Shown in pieces: positions 18,687-27,400 of a stretch of 64,000 nt of DNA. How positions within the stretch are numbered: the first letter of the stretch is position 1; every line of letters starts with the position of its first letter. Source of the DNA: Paenarthrobacter sp. GTDB taxonomy: Bacteria; Actinomycetota; Actinomycetes; Actinomycetales; Micrococcaceae. Location of the stretch: positions 21,184-85,183 of the forward strand of contig JAPSHX010000017.1 in assembly GCA_031179305.1 (NCBI GenBank), written 5' to 3'. The position numbers and the translations under genes were made by a program. The notes beneath the pieces were generated by a model that had not been told where the DNA came from, searched no databases, and worked only from the letters and a program-made list of their open reading frames with translations.

Positions 18687-19986
18687 TCACGGCCTCGGGT
18701 GTCAGGAACAGCTCCAGCACCGGAACAGCAACGTTCGGCCGCTGGACAGGCAGCTTGATGGTCAAGGTCCCTGGCGGCTGGCCTCCCTGGGTCATATTCA
18801 TGGCCTGCTGTCCGGGGTCTACCTCTTTGAGGAAAACCTCGGACGCGTCGTTCAGCAACTGCGCGTACTCAACTTTTCCGGCGAGGTCCGGGAGGTGCAC
18901 GTACTCGAATGGCCAAGCGAACAAGTGAACATAGAGCCTGTCCCTGCGCTGCGTGTACCGGGCGTCCGCGGGTGCCGTGAACAGGGAGGCCCCCGTCCCG
19001 TAGATGGCGCGCGAGTGCAGCTTCATCCACTCGCCGATGCCTTCCAAGGACGTCAAGGCCCGCGGATCGAGGTTTCCCCTGCCTGTGGGGCCGACGTTGA
19101 GCAGCAGATTGCCACCCTTGGATACGCCATCCACGAGCATTCGGATGAGCAGGTCCACGGATTTGTAGTTCAGGTTGTCCCTGTCATAACCCCAACTACC
19201 GTTGAGGGTCTGGCAAGCCTCCCAGGTGACCGGTTCGCCGTCGACCATCATGGGGCCGGCGGGCTGGTACTGCTCGGGAGTGACAAAGTCGCCGGGGATC
19301 TCCAACCGGTCATTGACCACAATGCCGGGCTGCAGCTCCCGCACCATGGCGAGCAACGCCTCCGAATCCCAGTCCTTCCGGCCCTTGCCACCCCAAAATT
19401 CTTGTTCGTGCCCACCTGTGTAGGAGAAGTCGAAGAACAGGTAGTCGATGGTGCCGTAGTTGCTCAGGAGTTCACGGACCTGGCCGTGCAGGTACTCGCG
19501 GTAGCGCGCCATGTCGCGTCCGGCGTTCAAGCTTTCGACGTCGGCCGTGTTCCGTTGGGGGTGTACGCCGTCCACGGTGAAGTCGGGGTGGTGCCAGTCG
19601 ATGAGCGAGTGATAGAAGCCGACCTTCAGTCCCTCGGCCCGGAGTGCTTCCACATAGGGCGCTATCAGGTCTCGGCCGGCGGGCGTGTTGGTGGCCTTGT
19701 AATCCGTCAGCGCCGAGTCCCACAGACAGAAGCCGTCGTGGTGCTTGGTGGTGAGCACCACATACTTCATCCCGGCGCCCCGTGCTGCGCGTGCCCATTC
19801 CCGGGGATCATAGAGGTCCGGGTCGAATCGCTGGAAGTACTTGGAGTACTCCTCCACTGTGATTTCTTCCCTGTTCATCACCCACTCGTGCCGGGCAGGC
19901 AGGGCGTAGATGCCCCAGTGAACGAACATCCCAAAACGTGCCTCTTCAAACCAAGGTGCGTGCTGGATCAACGGGATTCCTTCCAT
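18679..19986 (-). CDS. Alpha-L-fucosidase, GH29
   Basis: A 435-residue glycoside hydrolase family 29 enzyme without a signal peptide, so it would act on imported fucosylated oligosaccharides in the cytoplasm. GH29 features include [37 protein letters not shown] and the nucleophile region [11 protein letters not shown] with Asp186 as probable nucleophile. The C-terminal beta domain is short. ATG 19986 overlaps the end of the fuconate dehydratase gene by 19 nt, which suggests coupled translation. Confidence 0.9.
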   Translation of the reverse strand: MEGIPLIQHAPWFEEARFGMFVHWGIYALPARHEWVMNREEITVEEYSKYFQRFDPDLYDPREWARAARGAGMKYVVLTTKHHDGFCLWDSALTDYKATNTPAGRDLIAPYVEALRAEGLKVGFYHSLIDWHHPDFTVDGVHPQRNTADVESLNAGRDMARYREYLHGQVRELLSNYGTIDYLFFDFSYTGGHEQEFWGGKGRKDWDSEALLAMVRELQPGIVVNDRLEIPGDFVTPEQYQPAGPMMVDGEPVTWEACQTLNGSWGYDRDNLNYKSVDLLIRMLVDGVSKGGNLLLNVGPTGRGNLDPRALTSLEGIGEWMKLHSRAIYGTGASLFTAPADARYTQRRDRLYVHLFAWPFEYVHLPDLAGKVEYAQLLNDASEVFLKEVDPGQQAMNMTQGGQPPGTLTIKLPVQRPNVAVPVLELFLTPEAVNG

Positions 19987-21272
19987 ACGGGGCCGTTCGG
20001 AAAGCTGTACGCGGCCAGTGTTTCACGGAGCATTTCGTTTCCTGCGCCAGGATTCGACGGCGGCCAGTATGCGCCGTCGTGGACGTCCACGGGCGTGACG
20101 AAGTGTTCATGGAGGTGGTCCACGAACTCGATGGTCCTGTTCTCCTTGGTCCCGGACACCGCAATGAAATCAAACATGGATAGGTGCTGCACGGCTTCGC
20201 ACAGACCGACACCACCGGCATGCGGACAAACCCTTACCCCGAACTTGGCAGCGAGAAGGAGGATGCTGATGTTCTCATTCACACCCGCTACCCGGGCAGC
20301 ATCAATTTGCAGGACCTGAAGCGAACCGGCTTGGAGCATCTGCTTGAACACCACCCGGTTCTGGACGTGTTCGCCGGTGGCCACAGGGATGGGAGCCACT
20401 CCGCGGGCGATAGCGGCATGACCCAGGATGTCGTCCGGGCTGGTGGGTTCCTCAATCCAGGCGATGTCGTAAGGAGCAAGGTGTGCCATCCAGTCGATGG
20501 CTTCCTGCACGTCCCAGCGCTGATTGGCATCTACCGCGATCCTGACGTCGGGTCCAACGGCAGCGCGGGCGGCCCGCACGCGGCGGATGTCGTCCTCCAC
20601 GGAGGCGCCAACTTTCAACTTGATTTGGGCAAATCCGTCGGCCACGGCTTCCTTGGCCAGCCGCGTCAGTTTGTCGTCGCTGTAACCCAACCAGCCCGGC
20701 GTCGTGGTGTACGCGGGGTAACCCTCAGTGCGAAGTGCCTTTTTGCGCGCTTCCCTTCCGGGTTCGGCGTCGCGGAGGATTTCCAGAGCTTCCTCCGGGG
20801 TGAGCGCATCCGTGAGGTAGCGGAAGTCAACGAGTGCTACGAGCTCATCGGGTGTCATGCCGGCGAGCAACTCCCACAGGGGCAGCCCTGCGCGTTTGGC
20901 TTTCAAATCCCACAACGCATTGACCACGGCGCCGATGGCCATGTGCATGACGCCTTTCTCGGGGCCCAGCCATCTGAGTTGGGAATCGTGTGCCAGCAGC
21001 TTCCAGGTTGCACCCATGTCATCAAGCAGCGAGTCAACGTCAGCGCCAAGGATGTGATCCCTCAGTGCCCCGATCGCCGCCGTCTCCACTTCGTTGCCCC
21101 GCCCGATGGTGAACACAAAGCCGTGGCCCTCCTGTCCGTCCCCGGCATCCGTGCGAATGATCAGGTATGCGGCGGAATAATCGGGGTCCGGGTTCATGGC
21201 GTCGGAGCCGTCCAGTTCCAATGATGTGGGGAAGCGGATATCGAAGGTATCCAGTGCGGTGATGATGCTCAT
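19968..21272 (-). CDS. L-fuconate dehydratase (enolase superfamily)
   Basis: A 434-residue enolase-superfamily enzyme converting L-fuconate to 2-keto-3-deoxy-L-fuconate. Counting from ATG 21272, the active-site residues fall at Lys218 and Lys220 (KLKVG), Asp248 and Asn250 (VDANQRW), Glu274, Glu301 (ATGEH) and His351. As I recall, these equal the published numbering of the Xanthomonas campestris enzyme, a strong sign of isofunction. AGGAG lies just before ATG 21272; the ATG at 21293 is less likely. First gene of the five-gene minus-strand fuc operon. Confidence 0.93.
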   Translation of the reverse strand: MSIITALDTFDIRFPTSLELDGSDAMNPDPDYSAAYLIIRTDAGDGQEGHGFVFTIGRGNEVETAAIGALRDHILGADVDSLLDDMGATWKLLAHDSQLRWLGPEKGVMHMAIGAVVNALWDLKAKRAGLPLWELLAGMTPDELVALVDFRYLTDALTPEEALEILRDAEPGREARKKALRTEGYPAYTTTPGWLGYSDDKLTRLAKEAVADGFAQIKLKVGASVEDDIRRVRAARAAVGPDVRIAVDANQRWDVQEAIDWMAHLAPYDIAWIEEPTSPDDILGHAAIARGVAPIPVATGEHVQNRVVFKQMLQAGSLQVLQIDAARVAGVNENISILLLAAKFGVRVCPHAGGVGLCEAVQHLSMFDFIAVSGTKENRTIEFVDHLHEHFVTPVDVHDGAYWPPSNPGAGNEMLRETLAAYSFPNGPVWKESR

Positions 21273-21311
21273 ACGGCTCCTGAGTTGCGGCAAGGTTCAT
21301 CAGCGAGCCTA

Positions 21312-21388
21312 AACATCCGATGTCTGCCTTGTCAATGGGTCACATTTCCGTATTATGGGTGACAACACCACACTAGAGCTCGGATGTT
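21312..21388. promoter_or_regulatory. Divergent fuc promoters with paired operator motifs
   Basis: Plus-strand promoter: TTGTCA (21329-21334), 16-nt spacer, TATTAT (21351-21356). Minus-strand promoter: a TTGACA (complement of 21331-21336) with a weak TAGGCT-type -10. AACATCCGA (21312-21320; within the palindrome ACATC-C-GATGT, 21313-21323) and its inverse TCGGATGTT (21380-21388) lie symmetrically about 21350, close to each gene. They are the best candidates for the binding sites of the FCD regulator at 15897. Confidence 0.6.
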
Positions 21389-21412
21389 AGTCCCGAAAGC
21401 ACGGAGGAAGCC

Positions 21413-22327
21413 ATGACCTTGAAATTCGCCAGGCTGGGTACGGCCGGAAACGAACAACCGGCCGTCATCGCCCAGGACGCCGACGGCGCTGAGAAGTACT
21501 TCAGCCTCACGGCCCTGACCAACGACATCGACGGCGGTTTCCTCGCCTCGGACGGCATCGAACGCAGCCGCGAAGCCCTGAACAAGGGGGAACTTCCCGA
21601 GATCTCGCCTGAAGGCCTGCGCATCGGCGCCCCCGTCGCCCGACCCGGCGCAGTGGTTGCCATCGGACTCAACTACACCGCGCACGCTGCCGAATCCGGC
21701 GCTACGCCGCCCGAGGTTCCAGTGGTGTTCCTCAAGCCCACCAACACCATCACCGGCCCGTTCGACGCAGCCCCCATCCCGCCGTCGTCGGAAAAGTACG
21801 ACTGGGAAGTGGAACTCGCAATCGTGATCGGCAAGGAAGCGTCATACCTTTCCACAGTTGACGAGGCCACAGCCTGCATCGCCGGTTACGCCGTGGCCAA
21901 CGACCTCTCCGAGCGCGACTACCAGATCCCCGGCGCCGCGGGACAGTGGACCAAGGGCAAGACCCTCCCCGGTTCCACTCCCCTGGGCCCATGGCTGGTC
22001 CCGTCCGCGGATGTTGACGCCGGCAACCTTCGCCTGCAGACCCTGGTCAACGGCGAAAGCCGGCAAGACTCCAATACCTCGGACATGATCTTCGACCCCG
22101 CCACGATCGTCCACCACCTCAGCCAGTACATGGTCCTGGAACCGGGCGACGTGATCATCACGGGCACCCCCGAGGGCGTTGCACTGTCCGGCAGATTCCC
22201 CTTCATCCAGGCCGGTGACGTGGTGGAGCTGGAAATTGAGGGACTGGGCCGCCAACGACAGGAATACTTCCGAGCGCAGGCCGGCTCGCGCCCCGGGGCA
22301 GCAGCCCCCGTCAGCATCAACGCCTGA
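21413..22327 (+). CDS. Fumarylacetoacetate hydrolase-family protein, fucose pathway
   Basis: A 304-residue FAH-family hydrolase. The catalytic domain (about 80-290) shows AIGLNYTAHAAESG, the metal-binding Glu pair in YDWEVELAIVIG, NDLSERDYQ and ITGTPEGVALSG. In the non-phosphorylative L-fucose route it would cleave 2,4-diketo-3-deoxy-L-fuconate to pyruvate and L-lactate. GGAGGA lies 8 nt before ATG 21413. It is divergent from the dehydratase operon and is followed 7 nt later by the SDR gene. Confidence 0.85.
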   Translation: MTLKFARLGTAGNEQPAVIAQDADGAEKYFSLTALTNDIDGGFLASDGIERSREALNKGELPEISPEGLRIGAPVARPGAVVAIGLNYTAHAAESGATPPEVPVVFLKPTNTITGPFDAAPIPPSSEKYDWEVELAIVIGKEASYLSTVDEATACIAGYAVANDLSERDYQIPGAAGQWTKGKTLPGSTPLGPWLVPSADVDAGNLRLQTLVNGESRQDSNTSDMIFDPATIVHHLSQYMVLEPGDVIITGTPEGVALSGRFPFIQAGDVVELEIEGLGRQRQEYFRAQAGSRPGAAAPVSINA

Positions 22328-22334
22328 GGCCGCC

Positions 22335-23096
22335 ATGGCAGCCTCGGTGGGCAACGAGTTCCAAGGCCTGACAGCACTCGTGACCGGCGGCGCCTCCGGA
22401 ATCGGGGCAGCCATCGCGGACCGCCTCGCAGCCGGCGGTGCGCAGGTGGCGGTCCTGGACCTCGCCCCGGAAACCAGCCCGCATTTCGGTGTGCAGTGCA
22501 ATGTGGCCGATGACGCCTCGGTGCGCACCGCCGTCGAGCACGTAGTAAAGCAGTTCGGCCGCTTGGACATCGTGATCAACAACGCCGGCATCGGCGCCCA
22601 AGGCGACATCGCGGCGAACCACGACGACGAGTGGCTGCGCGTTCTCAACGTCAATGTGGTGGGAATCGCCCGCGTCAGCCGGGCAGCCTTGCCGCACCTG
22701 CGTGAGTCTCCGGCGGCCGCGATTGTTAACACTTGTTCCATTGCGGCGACGGCCGGGCTTCCGCAGCGTGCCCTGTACTCGGCGTCGAAGGGTGCGGTTT
22801 TGTCGTTGACGCTCGCCATGGCAGCAGACCATGTCCGTGAGGGGATCCGTGTGAACTGCGTGAATCCCGGCACCGTAGACACCCCCTGGGTTGGCCGGTT
22901 GCTCGATTCAGCCGCTGACCCCGCAGCCGAGCGCGCCGCCCTCAACAGCCGCCAACCGCACGGGCGGATGGTGGACCCCGCCGAGGTAGCCGGCGCCGTC
23001 GCTTATCTGGCGAGTCCTCTGTCGGGGTCGACGACCGGGACCTCACTGGCGGTCGACGGCGGCATGCAGGGCCTGCGGCTGCGCCCGGCGCAGTAG
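22335..23096 (+). CDS. Short-chain dehydrogenase, fucose pathway
   Basis: A 253-residue classical SDR with the NAD(P) motif TGGASGIG (17-24), the NNAG motif (VINNAGIG) and the catalytic YSASK. The likely reaction is NAD-dependent oxidation of 2-keto-3-deoxy-L-fuconate at C4 to the diketo acid, the substrate of the FAH-family hydrolase encoded just upstream. The assignment rests on operon context; the fold alone does not fix the substrate. ATG 22335 lies 7 nt after the previous stop. Confidence 0.82.
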   Translation: MAASVGNEFQGLTALVTGGASGIGAAIADRLAAGGAQVAVLDLAPETSPHFGVQCNVADDASVRTAVEHVVKQFGRLDIVINNAGIGAQGDIAANHDDEWLRVLNVNVVGIARVSRAALPHLRESPAAAIVNTCSIAATAGLPQRALYSASKGAVLSLTLAMAADHVREGIRVNCVNPGTVDTPWVGRLLDSAADPAAERAALNSRQPHGRMVDPAEVAGAVAYLASPLSGSTTGTSLAVDGGMQGLRLRPAQ

Positions 23097-23205
23097 GCGG
23101 TTTTCGTAACGCAACGGGCCCGCAACCTCCTGCAGCGGTCGTTCGCCTATGCTCAAGTCCAAGAGATCAACGGCGACTCACTTAGCAGACTCAGGAGATA
23201 CAGCC

Positions 23206-24504
23206 ATGAGCAACTGGCGCATCAGGGACTTCCATTCGTCCGATTTGGACGGCATCCTGCACCTCTGGGAGTCACTCAAAGCCGATGGCGTGGAGCCCGT
23301 CTACGCGTTGTCTGAGGTACTGGCCTCCTGCGAGAAGGACCACGCCGTAGTGGCCGTCCAGGGCGACCAGGTAGTGGGTGCCGCCGTCGGACGCGCCGCC
23401 CATGACCAAGGGTGGATCGTTTTCCTGGCCACGCTGACCGAGTTCCGGGGCCGCGGCATCGGCACCTCGCTGCTGTCCGCCGTCGAGAACCGCATGGCCC
23501 CGCACGGGCTCAACAAACTCTCCGCTCTGATGCCGGAGACCGAAACACGTGTTGAAGCCTTCTTGGGACGCGGGTTCGTGGTGAAGAAAAACCTGCGCTA
23601 TTTCGAGCGGACCATCCCGGTACAGCGGCAGGAACTGGAACCGTTGAGCTTGCTGGGCGGACGCATTCTTGCCCGGGACCTGTGGGAGAACGTGGCTGGC
23701 ATGCGCCGGGAGAAGGAGCTGCTGGAGCGGCGACTGGTACTTCCTTTGGCCGAGGCTGACCTCGCGGACGAGTACGGCGTGGTCCCGCCCCGGGCAGTAG
23801 TCCTTTTCGGCCCTCCGGGCACCGGCAAAACCACCTTCGCCAAGGCCATCGCATCCAGGCTCGAGTGGCCGTTCGTGGAAGTCTTCCCGTCCCGATTGGC
23901 CGCTGACCCCAAGGGCCTGGCCGGTGCACTACGCGAGACATTCCTGGAAATCGCCGAGCTGGAACACGCCGTGGTCTTCATCGATGAAGTGGAGGAAATC
24001 GCGTCGCAGCGCGCCGGTGATCCACCGTCGCCGCTGCAGGGGGTCACCAACGAACTCCTCAAGATCATCCCGGCTTTCCGCGAACAACCCGGCCGCTTGC
24101 TGGTGTGCGCCACGAACTTCATCCGGGCCTTGGACACCGCGTTCCTGCGCCACGGCCGGTTCGACTACGTCATCCCCATCGGCCTCCCGGACGTCCACGC
24201 CCGCGAAGCCATGTGGCAGCGATTCATCCCCGCCACCGTGATGGACTCGGTCGACATCGCCCAGCTGGTGGAGCGAACCGAGGGCTTCTCACCCGCGGAC
24301 ATCGAGTTCGCTGCCCGCAGCGCCTCCCAGCGGGCCCTGGAAAAAGCCGTGTACGACGACGGCGGCTCCGGCCTCGCTCCCAACGGACGTAAAGGGCCGG
24401 TCACCCAGGACTACCTCGATTCCATCTCCGATACCCGCACCACCGTCAGCGCCGAAGTGCACCAGGACTTCCTGGAAGACATCGACGTGTTGGGGCGCGT
24501 GTAG
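23206..24504 (+). CDS. GNAT acetyltransferase fused to AAA ATPase
   Basis: A 432-residue two-domain protein. Residues 1-135 form a GNAT acetyltransferase with the acetyl-CoA motif RGRGIG (81-86) and the C-terminal FLGRGFV segment. Residues 150-432 form an AAA+ ATPase: Walker A GPPGTGKT (202-209), Walker B FIDE (258-261), sensor-1 Asn304 and Arg fingers in RHGRFD (315-320), closest to the FtsH/Cdc48-type classical clade. No membrane segment or protease domain is present. ATG 23206 has AGGAG upstream. It might be an ATP-driven remodeler that also acetylates a target, but no substrate can be named. It stands alone. Confidence 0.85.
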   Translation: MSNWRIRDFHSSDLDGILHLWESLKADGVEPVYALSEVLASCEKDHAVVAVQGDQVVGAAVGRAAHDQGWIVFLATLTEFRGRGIGTSLLSAVENRMAPHGLNKLSALMPETETRVEAFLGRGFVVKKNLRYFERTIPVQRQELEPLSLLGGRILARDLWENVAGMRREKELLERRLVLPLAEADLADEYGVVPPRAVVLFGPPGTGKTTFAKAIASRLEWPFVEVFPSRLAADPKGLAGALRETFLEIAELEHAVVFIDEVEEIASQRAGDPPSPLQGVTNELLKIIPAFREQPGRLLVCATNFIRALDTAFLRHGRFDYVIPIGLPDVHAREAMWQRFIPATVMDSVDIAQLVERTEGFSPADIEFAARSASQRALEKAVYDDGGSGLAPNGRKGPVTQDYLDSISDTRTTVSAEVHQDFLEDIDVLGRV

Positions 24505-24535
24505 GAGGTCCTGATCACGGGATAATCTTTGTCCC

Positions 24536-25780
24536 ATGTCCTCGAATCCCCTTCGCCATGCGCTGTCCCGCATGGGCGGCCGCGATCCCCATGAAAAGCA
24601 CCGCACAGCAACTCCGCTGGAGCTCTTCTTCGACCTGACCTTTGTTATCGCTTTCGGTGTTGCCGGCAACCAGTTTGCCCATGCTGTCGCAGAGGCGCAT
24701 TTCTGGCCAGGTCTCCTCGCCTTCTCGTTCGCCATGTTTGCGGTGATCTGGGCATGGATCAACTTCACCTGGTTCGCCAGCGCCTACGACACCGACGACT
24801 GGGTGTTCCGCGTGGTCACCATGGTGCAGATGGTGGGTGTCCTCATCCTGGCCATGGGCGTCGAACCGGTGTTCCACTCCATCATCGAGGGCAAGCACGT
24901 GGACAACTTCACCATGGTGCTCGGCTACATCGTCATGCGGGTGGCCCTGATTTTCCAGTGGCTGCGTGCAGCCCGGCAGGATCCCGAACGCCGGGAAACT
25001 TGCTTGCGTTACGCGAAGTACGTGGCGATCGTCCAAGTCGGGTGGGTCGCGGTTCTCCTGATTGACGCGAGCGTCCTCACTACGTTCCTCATGGCAGCTC
25101 CTTTGTTCATCATGGAAATGGCAGCGCCGTACTTCGCGGAACGCAAGATCCGTACCCCGTGGCACGCGCACCACATTGCGGAAAGGTACGGGCTCCTGGC
25201 CATCATCGCCTTAGGTGAGTGTTTGATTGGTGCAATTGAAACCTTGCGTGCCATCGTGGCCACCCACCAGTGGTCCGTGGATGCCGCCTTGGTTGGATTG
25301 AGTGGCACCGGGCTGGCCTTCGCCATGTGGTGGATCTACTTCATCCTGCCCTCGGGTCCGGCGCTTCACGTCCAGCGGCACCGTTCATGGGTGTTCGGCT
25401 ACGGTCACATGTTCATCTTCGCCGCCATCGCCGCAACCGGCGCTGGGCTACACGTTGCTGCCTACTTCATCGATCACGAAGCCCACATTCCTGCGGCCGC
25501 CGCGGTGGCCTCCATCGCCATTCCCATTATTGTTTTCAAGGTCTCGCTCAGCACGCTGTACGGCATCATGCTGGGCCTGGACCGCGAACACTTCTGGAGC
25601 TCGGTGCTGGTGGTCCTTGGCTTGGCTGCAAGTATTGCCATGGCCGCCGCCGGCGCCTCCGTGCCCATCTGCATGCTGGCAATGATGGTGGTCCTGGGCC
25701 TGTCCATTGCCTACGACGAACGATGCGGGCACAAGGGCCGGGCCGCGGCACTCCGGCGGCTGGAAACCGCCGCGGGCTAA
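24536..25780 (+). CDS. LtrA family low-temperature requirement protein
   Basis: A 414-residue integral membrane protein with about 11-12 helices of the LtrA family. The signature is TPLELFFDLTFVIAFG near the N-terminus, followed by the paired halves with HHIAERYGLLAIIALGE. The name comes from Listeria growth in the cold; the biochemical role is unknown. It begins 31 nt after the GNAT-AAA gene and may share its transcript. A REP-like element follows its stop. Confidence 0.85.
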   Translation: MSSNPLRHALSRMGGRDPHEKHRTATPLELFFDLTFVIAFGVAGNQFAHAVAEAHFWPGLLAFSFAMFAVIWAWINFTWFASAYDTDDWVFRVVTMVQMVGVLILAMGVEPVFHSIIEGKHVDNFTMVLGYIVMRVALIFQWLRAARQDPERRETCLRYAKYVAIVQVGWVAVLLIDASVLTTFLMAAPLFIMEMAAPYFAERKIRTPWHAHHIAERYGLLAIIALGECLIGAIETLRAIVATHQWSVDAALVGLSGTGLAFAMWWIYFILPSGPALHVQRHRSWVFGYGHMFIFAAIAATGAGLHVAAYFIDHEAHIPAAAAVASIAIPIIVFKVSLSTLYGIMLGLDREHFWSSVLVVLGLAASIAMAAAGASVPICMLAMMVVLGLSIAYDERCGHKGRAAALRRLETAAG

Positions 25781-25792
25781 GGCATTCCCCTG

Positions 25793-25855
25793 CGTTGCGG
25801 GGCCCGCTTTGCGCCCCAATTCCGGCGCCAGGCACGCAGAGCAGGCCCCACAACG
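25793..25855. repeat. REP-like palindromic element, copy 2
   Basis: Arms 25793-25814 and 25834-25855 form an inverted repeat almost identical to the element at 905-969 (left arms differ at one position). It lies between convergent genes and could serve as a terminator as well as a repeat. Confidence 0.75.
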
Positions 25856-25867
25856 AGCGCGGGCAGG

Positions 25868-26404
25868 CTACTCGGGAACGATCTCGTCCAGTTCCCGAAG
25901 CAGGTACGGGTTGATCCGCTCCAGGATCATCCGGACCTCTTCGCGGGGAACCGCCGTGTAGAGCACGGGTCGGGCATCGGCGTATCGGGTGACCGGCGGC
26001 TTGTCCGGCCACTTTTCAGCTAGTGCCTTGACCCTCTCCGGCAGTGAATTGTGCGCATTGTCCGCGATCTTGACCAACGTTGCGTCGTGGTCCTCCGCAA
26101 CGAAACGGATGCCGGCGTCGTAATCATCCGGGTCGTCGTGGAAGCGGCGGGTGACGCGTTCGATGATGTCTACCGCCCGCTCGGACACTCCCATGTCAAG
26201 CAGGGCTTGGCGGGTGATGGGCGTATCCTCGGCGATGTCATGGAGGTAGCCCGCGATTTGGATATCTTCGTCAAAGTCGGCGAGCGCATCGCCCACGGCG
26301 AGAACGTGCTCCCGATATGGACGTTTGAGCTTGTCCTTCTGCCGGTTGTGAGCCACCTCGGCCAAAACCTGGGCTGTCTCAACGGTAAAGCGTGGTTCGG
26401 TCAT
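25868..26404 (-). CDS. HD-domain phosphohydrolase
   Basis: A 178-residue HD-domain protein of the RelA/SpoT-like or YfbR-type small hydrolases. The metal ligands are visible: His33 (REH), His55-Asp56 (LHDIAEDT) and the distal Asp in KIADNAHNSL. The DIAEDTPIT and KIADNAHN motifs are closest to guanosine polyphosphate hydrolases (Mesh1-like), but other nucleotides are possible. ATG 26404 is chosen because the upstream extension is Arg/Pro-rich and unconserved. No partner gene is seen. Confidence 0.75.
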   Translation of the reverse strand: MTEPRFTVETAQVLAEVAHNRQKDKLKRPYREHVLAVGDALADFDEDIQIAGYLHDIAEDTPITRQALLDMGVSERAVDIIERVTRRFHDDPDDYDAGIRFVAEDHDATLVKIADNAHNSLPERVKALAEKWPDKPPVTRYADARPVLYTAVPREEVRMILERINPYLLRELDEIVPE

Positions 26405-26506
26405 GCTGGCCTCCGGCTTGAAGAGGGACCGATGGGGACCGGTCCTCACCTTCAGGCTATCTGCTGTTCACGCACCCGCAGCAACGTCTTACCAGTCCTG
26501 CCGGTT

Positions 26507-27298
26507 CTACGAGTCCTGAACAGCGCGCGCTGCGATGGCGACGGTAACGGCCCTTGGCAGCCGCTGGGCGAACCCGGCAGCAACACGGTTAACCCAACCT
26601 GAGACGACGCTGCCCGGCGTGTCTTTGCGATCGAGGGCTTTGAGGGCAGTCCCTACAACCTGGTCAGAGGTTTGCATTTTGCCTACTGCTGCGGACTCAC
26701 CACCGACGACGTCGAAGAACTCAGTTCGCGTCGCACCCGGGCAAAGGGCCAGGACGTTGAGTCCGGCGTTCTTGGTTTCGTGGGCAACGGCTTCGGTGAA
26801 GCTTAGGACGAAGGCCTTGGTGGCGCCATAAACGGCCATGCCGGGGATGGGTTGGAACGCGGCAGTGCTGGCGACGTTCACCAGGGCACCCTTCCCGGAG
26901 GCGAGCAGTTCCGGCAGGAAGGCGCGGGTAATGTCTACGAGGGCGGCAACGTTCAGGGCGATCTCCGATGCGATGGTGTCCGGGTCTTCCTCCACCAAGG
27001 GGCCGTGGGTGCCGAAACCCGCGTTGTTGATCAAGGTGTCCACGGTAATCCCGCGGTCGGCCAGTTCGTCGAGGAGCTCGCGTCCCACTCCTGCACGGCT
27101 CAGATCCATAGGGAGGACGGTAACTGTGACGCGGTGGCGGGAACGCAAGTCCTGAGCCAAATCCTCCAGGCGGTCTGCACGCCTGGCCACGAGGACAAGA
27201 TTCGAACCCCGGGCAGCGAATTGCCCGGCGAACTCAGCGCCGAGGCCGGAGCTGGCGCCCGTAATGAGGGCAGTGGTGCCTGCGTATGTCATGGTCAT
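26507..27298 (-). CDS. Short-chain dehydrogenase under TetR control
   Basis: A 263-residue classical SDR: TGASSGLG at the N-terminus, NNAGFG, catalytic Ser (VNVASTAAF) and YGATK. It resembles actinobacterial SDRs of unknown substrate with a C-terminal membrane-associating helix (VNRVAAGFAQRLPRAV). ATG 27298 starts MTMTYAGTTAL. A promoter with TTGACA (27370-27375) and TACAAT (27347-27352), 17 nt apart on the minus strand, precedes it. It is divergent from a TetR gene that probably represses it. Confidence 0.8.
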   Translation of the reverse strand: MTMTYAGTTALITGASSGLGAEFAGQFAARGSNLVLVARRADRLEDLAQDLRSRHRVTVTVLPMDLSRAGVGRELLDELADRGITVDTLINNAGFGTHGPLVEEDPDTIASEIALNVAALVDITRAFLPELLASGKGALVNVASTAAFQPIPGMAVYGATKAFVLSFTEAVAHETKNAGLNVLALCPGATRTEFFDVVGGESAAVGKMQTSDQVVGTALKALDRKDTPGSVVSGWVNRVAAGFAQRLPRAVTVAIAARAVQDS

Positions 27299-27328
27299 TG
27301 CGGAATCCAATCGGTTGAGTCGGAGACT

Positions 27329-27385
27329 AATGTAGTCGCTGTCTACATTGTAGGCAGTGCCTACTTTGTTGTCAATGACTACATT
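27329..27385. promoter_or_regulatory. TetR operator cluster between SDR and tetR genes
   Basis: Palindrome AATGTAG-N7-CTACATT (27329-27349) abuts a second one, GTAGGCA-G-TGCCTAC (27350-27364), and a third CTACATT is at 27379-27385. They overlap the SDR -10 (27347-27352) and flank its -35. The TetR gene has its own -10, TAGACT (27389-27394), 6 nt before its ATG, implying a leaderless message. Confidence 0.65.
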
Positions 27386-27400
27386 GGCTAGACTTGAGTC

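Noticed and set aside
18547..20319. 590-codon plus-strand frame across the fucosidase region
   Set aside because: It is antisense to mutarotase, fucosidase and dehydratase genes with clear motifs and operon overlaps; no start signal.
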